Source: MW101C3 sp943367595 | Lineage (GTDB): Bacteria; Cyanobacteriota; Cyanobacteriia; PCC-6307; Cyanobiaceae | Direction of reading: 5' to 3' | NCBI GenBank assembly: GCA_943367595.1 | Contig: CALRJS020000006.1 | Coordinates: 1-64,000 of the forward strand | DNA: 64,000 bases | Part shown: positions 59,682 to 64,000 of the stretch, piece after piece | Numbering within the stretch: the stretch's first letter is position 1 | How the letters are laid out: each line of letters opens with the position of its first letter | Translations under genes and position numbers: made by a program | Notes under the pieces: generated by a model | Told to the model about the DNA's origin: nothing | Seen by the model: only the letters and a program-made list of their open reading frames with translations | Databases searched by the model: none

Positions 59682-60143
59682 TCAGGACTCCAGGGCGAGA
59701 GAGGGTTCGGGGGAAGCTTCCGGCTCCTGGTCAGCCAAGGCGAGGAACTTCGTCTTGACCGGCAGCTTGTACTGCGCCAGGCGCATGGCCTCCTTGGCGA
59801 TGGCCGGGGTGATTTCAGGCCCGCCCATCTCGAAGAGAATCCGGCCGGGCTTGATCACCGCCACCCAGAATTCAGGGTTGCCTTTACCGGAACCCATACG
59901 GGTTTCGGCGGGGCGCATGGTGACCGGCTTGTCGGGGAAGATCCGGATCCAGATCTTTCCTCCCCGTTTGACATAGCGGGTCATCGCCCGACGGCTGGCT
60001 TCGATCTGGCGAGAAGTGATCCAGCCACATTCCTGGGCCTGGAGGGCAAACTCACCGAAGGCAATGGTGTTACCCCGGGTGGCGACGCCGCGCATGCGAC
60101 CTCGCTGTTGTTTGCGGAATTTGACGCGTTTGGGACTCAGCAT
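59682..60143 (-). CDS. rplP: 50S ribosomal protein L16
   Basis: A 153-residue L16. It opens MLSPKRVKFRKQQRGRMRG and has CGWITSRQIEASRRAMTRYV, IWIRIFPDKPVT and RMGSGKGNPEFWVAVIKPG. An acidic tail of about 15 residues follows. It lies 16 bp after rpsC. Confidence 0.97.
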   Translation of the reverse strand: MLSPKRVKFRKQQRGRMRGVATRGNTIAFGEFALQAQECGWITSRQIEASRRAMTRYVKRGGKIWIRIFPDKPVTMRPAETRMGSGKGNPEFWVAVIKPGRILFEMGGPEITPAIAKEAMRLAQYKLPVKTKFLALADQEPEASPEPSLALES

Positions 60144-60159
60144 GGTTCAGGCCTCCTGA

Positions 60160-60888
60160 TCACTCCTCGTTCGAGCGGTCTTCGAACTGTTGGGGCCGCC
60201 GGCTGCTCCGGCGCCTGGGTGCTCCACCAGCGGGCAGTTGCTCCTTCTGCCCAGGAAGCACCTCTCCTTTGAACACCCAGACCTTGATTCCCAGCACCCC
60301 GTAGGTGGTGGTGGCGACCTTGGTGGCGTAATCGATGTCGGCGCGCAGCGTGTGCAGAGGCACGCGGCCTTCGCGGGTCCATTCCGTCCGGGCGATTTCG
60401 GCGCCGTTGAGACGACCGCTCACCTGGATCTTCAGCCCGAGCACACCGGCCCGCTGGGCGCGCTGCACCGTCATCCGCATGACGCGGCGGAAGGCGACCC
60501 GCTTTTCCAGTTGCTGAGCGATGTATTCGGCCAGCAGGTAGGCGTCAGCGTCGACCCGCTCCACCTCAACGACATTGATGCGCACCTGGCGCTGGCGGTC
60601 GCCGAGCGTGGTCTGGATGCCGGCACGAAGCTCTTCGATGCCGCTGCCTTGGCGGCCGACCAGCACGCCGGGGCGCGCCGTTTTGAGCTCCACTTCGAGT
60701 TGATCGGCCTTGCGGGCGATCAGCACGTCGGAGATGCCGGCGCTGGCATATTTCTTGTGGATGAAGCGACGAATCCGATCGTCTTCCTGGAGAAGAATCG
60801 GATAGGTCTTGCTGGGGGCATACCAGCGGGAGCGGTGGTCCTGGGTGATCCCCAGGCGCAATCCGGTTGGATGGATCTTGTGTCCCAT
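60160..60888 (-). CDS. rpsC: 30S ribosomal protein S3
   Basis: A 242-residue S3. It begins MGHKIHPTGLRLGITQDHRS, has the KH-type loop VGRQGSGIEELRAGI, VAFRRVMRMTVQRAQRAG and a basic Pro/Arg-rich tail. ATG 60888 was chosen; the longer open frame adds unrelated residues. It lies 19 bp after rplV. Confidence 0.97.
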   Translation of the reverse strand: MGHKIHPTGLRLGITQDHRSRWYAPSKTYPILLQEDDRIRRFIHKKYASAGISDVLIARKADQLEVELKTARPGVLVGRQGSGIEELRAGIQTTLGDRQRQVRINVVEVERVDADAYLLAEYIAQQLEKRVAFRRVMRMTVQRAQRAGVLGLKIQVSGRLNGAEIARTEWTREGRVPLHTLRADIDYATKVATTTYGVLGIKVWVFKGEVLPGQKEQLPAGGAPRRRSSRRPQQFEDRSNEE

Positions 60889-60907
60889 CGGGCGGTGTCC
60901 TCGGGGG

Positions 60908-61267
60908 TCAGGCGGAAGTGGACGCCACAGCAATGCTGATGTGGCAGGTTTGTTTCTTGATCGCGTAAGCCCGCCCCTGGGCGCGGGGACGGAATCGCTT
61001 CAGGGAAGGACCCATGTCGGCGATCGCGGTGCTGATCACCAGAGAAGCGGGATCAAGACCAAGGTTGTGTTCCGCATTGGCGACCGCCGAACGGAGCACC
61101 TTGGTGATCGGTCCGGTGGAGCGGTAAGGCATGAACTCGAGCAGGATCAGCGCCTCGCGGTAGGAGCGGCCGCGGATCTGGTCGAGCACCCGGCGCACCT
61201 TGGAAACGGATCCGCGGATGTAGCGGCCGTGGGCGCGGGCTTCTGAGCTGGGGGAAGGGTTGGCCAT
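60908..61267 (-). CDS. rplV: 50S ribosomal protein L22
   Basis: A 119-residue L22, whose loop lines the exit tunnel. Signatures are ARAHGRYIRGSVSKVRRVLD, ALILLEFMPYR and LKRFRPRAQGRAYAIKKQTC. ATG 61267 lies 13 bp after rpsS. Confidence 0.97.
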   Translation of the reverse strand: MANPSPSSEARAHGRYIRGSVSKVRRVLDQIRGRSYREALILLEFMPYRSTGPITKVLRSAVANAEHNLGLDPASLVISTAIADMGPSLKRFRPRAQGRAYAIKKQTCHISIAVASTSA

Positions 61268-61280
61268 GGTGTGTCGCTCC

Positions 61281-61556
61281 TTAACGGGCACCTTTTTTGT
61301 CTTTGATGTGACCCCGGAAGGTGCGGGTGGGGGCGAATTCCCCCAGCTTGTGGCCCACCATCTGCTCGGTGACATACACCGGCACGTGGCTCTTGCCGTT
61401 GTGAACGGCAATCGTGTGGCCGATCATCATCGGCAGGATGGTGGAAGCCCGCGACCAGGTTTTGATCACGGTTTTGTCGCCAGCGCTGTTCTGCGCTTCG
61501 ACCTTGCGCAGCAGGTGGTCGGCGACGAATGGTCCTTTTTTGAGTGAACGTCCCAT
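61281..61556 (-). CDS. rpsS: 30S ribosomal protein S19
   Basis: A 91-residue S19. It opens MGRSLKKGPFVADHLLRKVE and has TWSRASTILPMMIGHTIAVH and VGHKLGEFAPTRTFRGH. It lies 35 bp after rplB. Confidence 0.97.
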   Translation of the reverse strand: MGRSLKKGPFVADHLLRKVEAQNSAGDKTVIKTWSRASTILPMMIGHTIAVHNGKSHVPVYVTEQMVGHKLGEFAPTRTFRGHIKDKKGAR

Positions 61557-61591
61557 GGCGGTTTAAGCAGACAGCAAAACAGTGTTGACCA

Positions 61592-62455
61592 TCAGGAATC
61601 CCGTCCGCCACGGCTCCGTTTGGAGGTGCGGCGACGTTTCCGCAGGACAAACCGATTGCTGGGTTTGTTCCGCTTCCGGGTTTTGAGGCCCAGGGCCGGT
61701 TTGCCCCAGGGGGTGACCGGGCCGGAGCGGCCGATCGGTGCGCGGCCCTCACCACCACCGTGGGGGTGGTCGCAGGGGTTCATCACACTGCCGCGCACTT
61801 CGGGGCGACGCCCCAGCCAGCGCTTGCGACCGGCTTTGCCGAGGCTCGTGTTGCGAACTTCAGCGTTGCCCACTTCACCGAGCGTGGCGTAGCACTCCCT
61901 GCGCACGAGACGGACCTCGGTGGACGGCAGCTTGAGGGCGACGTAGTCGCCTTCCTTGGCCATCACCTGGGCGCTGGCACCAGCGGTGCGCACCATCTGG
62001 CCACCACGTCCGGCGTAAAGCTCGACGTTGTGGACAGCGGAGCCCAGAGGAATCGAGGAGAGCGGCAGGGCATTGCCGGTTTCAATCGGAGATCCGGGGC
62101 CGGACACCACCGTTTGGCCGACTTCAATGCCTGCAGGAGCAAGGATGTAGCGCTTCTCACCATCGGTGTAGAAGAGCAGAGCCAGACGCGCGTTGCGGTG
62201 CGGGTCGTAGTGGATGGCGGCCACGCGGGCCTCCACGCCGTGCTTGTCGCGGCGGAAATCCACCAGGCGATAGAGGCGTTTGTGGCCACCGCCACGGTGG
62301 CGGCATGTGATCACACCCCGGTTGTTGCGGCCTTTGCGGCGGTGCTTGGCCACCACCAGGCTGCGCTCGGGCTTGCGCTCAGTGACTTCGCTGAAGTCGC
62401 TTGCGACCCGGGTACGGGTGCCGGGTGTGTAGGGACGGTAGTTGCGGATTGCCAT
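61592..62455 (-). CDS. rplB: 50S ribosomal protein L2
   Basis: A 287-residue L2, needed for peptidyl-transferase activity. It opens MAIRNYRPYTPGTRTRVASD and has KGRNNRGVITCRHRGGGHKR, RPEVRGSVMNPCDHPHGGGE with the functional His, and a basic tail. It lies 15 bp after rplW. Confidence 0.98.
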   Translation of the reverse strand: MAIRNYRPYTPGTRTRVASDFSEVTERKPERSLVVAKHRRKGRNNRGVITCRHRGGGHKRLYRLVDFRRDKHGVEARVAAIHYDPHRNARLALLFYTDGEKRYILAPAGIEVGQTVVSGPGSPIETGNALPLSSIPLGSAVHNVELYAGRGGQMVRTAGASAQVMAKEGDYVALKLPSTEVRLVRRECYATLGEVGNAEVRNTSLGKAGRKRWLGRRPEVRGSVMNPCDHPHGGGEGRAPIGRSGPVTPWGKPALGLKTRKRNKPSNRFVLRKRRRTSKRSRGGRDS

Positions 62456-62470
62456 AACGATTCAGAACCC

Positions 62471-62773
62471 TCAGGCCTCGGGGAACAGCTGGATGGCATT
62501 GCCTGCGGCGAGCCGCACCACCGCCTTTTTCACCTGGGCGCGCTTGCCGGCGAAGCGTCCGACCCGCCGGGCACGGCGAGGGGGATTCATGGTGCTCACG
62601 CCGATGACGCGCACATCGAAGAGGTGTTCGACGGCGGCCTTGATGTCGGGCTTGGCTGCCCTGGGGTCCACCTCAAAGGTGTACTGATTGAGTTCGAGTG
62701 CGCGGGTGGCTTTCTCGGTGATCAGCGGGCGCCGGATCACATCCGCCAGCCGGTTGGCGAAACGTTCAGTCAT
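62471..62773 (-). CDS. rplW: 50S ribosomal protein L23
   Basis: A 100-residue L23, the exit-site protein that docks trigger factor and SRP. Signatures are LADVIRRPLITEKATRALEL, YTFEVDPRAAKPDIKAAVE and NPPRRARRVGRFAGKR. Its ATG 62773 overlaps the end of rplD by 8 nt. Confidence 0.97.
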   Translation of the reverse strand: MTERFANRLADVIRRPLITEKATRALELNQYTFEVDPRAAKPDIKAAVEHLFDVRVIGVSTMNPPRRARRVGRFAGKRAQVKKAVVRLAAGNAIQLFPEA

Positions 62774-63401
62774 CTCCGTAGACCTCCTGGATCTTGGCGA
62801 GAGCTTCCTCGCTGAGCACCAGCTTCCTGGCGTTGAGCAAGTCGAAGACATTCAGCTGATCGGCAGCGATCAGTTTCACGTTTTCGAGGTTGCGGACCGA
62901 CAGGCGGACCACATCGGTGGGGGCATCCAGAACCAGCAGCACCTTGGCGCCGGCGGGGATGTCCCAGCGCTGCAGAGCAGCGACGATTTCGCGGGTTTTC
63001 GGCTGCTCCAGCGCCGCGCCGAAGCCTTGCACCACCACCATGTCGGCGGCCCGGCTGATCAGGGCGGTGCGCAGCGCCAGGCGACGTTCCTTGCGGTTCA
63101 TCGCCAGGTTGTAGGTGCGGGGCTTGGGCCCGAACACCACACCGCCACCCGGGCGGAGCGGGGTGCGGATCGAGCCCTGGCGGGCACGGCCCGTTCCTTT
63201 CTGTTTGTAGGGCTTGCGGCCGCCACCACGCACTTCGGCGCGGGTGAGGCTGCTGGCCGTGCCCTGGCGGGCGTGGGCGAGCTGACGCACGACCGCGCGC
63301 TGCAGCAGGCCGCCGGCCGAGGCTTCCTTGGCGACCTTCAGATCAAGGCTGGCCTTGCCGGCTTCCTTGCCCTGCCAATCACGAACGACACAGTTGACCA
63401 T
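62766..63401 (-). CDS. rplD: 50S ribosomal protein L4
   Basis: A 211-residue L4; in E. coli L4 also represses the S10 operon. It has VVRDWQGKEAGKASLDL, ARQGTASSLTRAEVRGGGRK and KQKGTGRARQGSIRTPLRPG. Two ATG codons are possible; 63401 was chosen over 63410 because a GAGG lies 9 bases upstream of it and the protein then starts like its homologues. It lies 11 bp after rplC. Confidence 0.96.
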   Translation of the reverse strand: MVNCVVRDWQGKEAGKASLDLKVAKEASAGGLLQRAVVRQLAHARQGTASSLTRAEVRGGGRKPYKQKGTGRARQGSIRTPLRPGGGVVFGPKPRTYNLAMNRKERRLALRTALISRAADMVVVQGFGAALEQPKTREIVAALQRWDIPAGAKVLLVLDAPTDVVRLSVRNLENVKLIAADQLNVFDLLNARKLVLSEEALAKIQEVYGDD

Positions 63402-63412
63402 GGCTGACATCC

Positions 63413-64000
63413 TCAGTTCGCGACCTTGTCACCGACCCGCCGAGCGGGTCGGATGTTGAGCAGGGCGCCGGGCTTGCCGGGCACCGAACCCTTCACCACC
63501 AGCAGGTTGCGCTCGACATCCACCTTGAGAATGACGAGACCCTTGGTGGTGATCTGCTTGCCGCCGTAGCGGCCTGCCATCCGTTTGCCGGGGTAAACCC
63601 GACCGGGGGTGGTGCCGGCGCCGGTGGATCCGGGTTCGCGGTGGTTCTTGGAACCGTGCGTCATCGGACCGCGGCTGAAGCCGTGGCGCTTCTGGTAGCC
63701 ACTGAAACCGCGGCCGATCGTGTCACCGCTGACATCGACCTTCTGGCCGGGCTCAAAGCCTTCGACCGTGATCGTGCCACCGAGTTCGAGGCCTTCGACA
63801 GAATCGAGCCGGTATTCGGTGAGGTGCCGCAGGGGCTCACTGCCGGATTTGGCCAGGTGACCCGCAGCCGGGCGGTTGACGAGCTTCTCGCGAATGTCGC
63901 CAAAGCCGATCTGAGCGGCGGTGTAGCCGTCGGTGGCAGGGGTTTTGAGTTGGGTGATGCGGCAGGGGCCCGCCTCGATCACGGTGACCGGGATGGACTT
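63413..64000 (-). CDS. rplC: 50S ribosomal protein L3, 5' end beyond the window
   Basis: The visible 195 residues begin KSIPVTVIEAGPCRITQLKT and run to the stop at 63413. They include GHLAKSGSEPLRHLTEYR, HGFSRGPMTHGSKNHREPGS and GRVYPGKRMAGRYGG. About 25 N-terminal residues, including the usual MSIGILGKKLGM-type start, lie past position 64000. It should be the first gene of the cyanobacterial S10-spc-alpha cluster. Confidence 0.96.
   Translation of the reverse strand, partial: KSIPVTVIEAGPCRITQLKTPATDGYTAAQIGFGDIREKLVNRPAAGHLAKSGSEPLRHLTEYRLDSVEGLELGGTITVEGFEPGQKVDVSGDTIGRGFSGYQKRHGFSRGPMTHGSKNHREPGSTGAGTTPGRVYPGKRMAGRYGGKQITTKGLVILKVDVERNLLVVKGSVPGKPGALLNIRPARRVGDKVAN

Overview
The window is a GC-rich chromosomal segment of a picocyanobacterium, most likely of the Cyanobium/freshwater Synechococcus type. 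The evidence is direct: psaA-psaB (photosystem I core), psaI-psaL, a ferredoxin-type glutamate synthase, LL-diaminopimelate aminotransferase, an MPBQ/MSBQ methyltransferase close to Synechocystis Sll0418, an RNase E ending in the cyanobacterial PNPase-binding nonapeptide, and a cyanobacterial ribosomal-protein gene order (rpsL-rpsG-fusA-tuf-rpsJ kept apart from an rplC-led S10/spc/alpha cluster). I saw no rRNA operon, insertion sequence, prophage or CRISPR array.

Layout. 1-3.2 kb: a putative structured RNA, cofG (deazaflavin synthesis) and an unassigned B12-type radical SAM protein. 3.2-5.7 kb (minus): CPBP membrane protease, clpS, dapL. 5.7-12 kb (plus): a repeat-filled divergent region, a TIGR03960/DUF2344 radical SAM fusion, rne with a long folded leader, rnhB. 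12.2-15.3 kb: DUF1997 protein, pheA, MPBQ/MSBQ methyltransferase, LON-domain protein. 15.3-21.3 kb (minus): an IscA-like gene and the str operon (rpsL, rpsG, fusA, tuf, rpsJ), followed by a six-copy 25-bp repeat array and a terminator. 21.3-28 kb: phosphodiester glycosidase-like protein and glutamate synthase. 28-32.7 kb: lipA, tRNA-Pro(CGG), a cbiG-cobJ fusion and an unknown Pro/Ala/Ser-rich protein overlapping it by 4 nt. 33.1-37.75 kb: psaA-psaB with a clear terminator. 38.4-45.3 kb: RND transporter, psaL, psaI, a family 2 glycosyltransferase, an NlpC/P60 peptidase and a divergent beta-lactamase-like protein. 45.3-47.3 kb: tRNA-Ser(GCU), alr, an HNH endonuclease. 47.4-64 kb (minus): prfA, then the ribosomal-protein cluster running from rplC (cut by the window edge) through secY, adk, rpoA, truA, rplM, rpsI and rpmE to a terminator before prfA.

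How it fits together: most genes are housekeeping (translation, secretion, photosystem I, nitrogen assimilation, lysine, phenylalanine, lipoate, cobalamin, quinone and peptidoglycan precursor metabolism). The corrinoid gene is on the same segment as two radical SAM proteins of B12-associated type.

The most unusual signal is in the intergenic DNA. At least seven gaps carry short, degenerate, head-to-tail tandem repeats that differ in sequence and unit length (27, 17, 5, about 21/43, 25, 18 and 5 bp) and mostly avoid genes. Other points worth attention are truA, which appears to start at CTG overlapping the rplQ stop; the unknown gene upstream of cbiG-cobJ; the folded element at the left edge; and the rne leader. 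Starts were chosen from family alignments held in memory and from ribosome-binding sites; no search was run.
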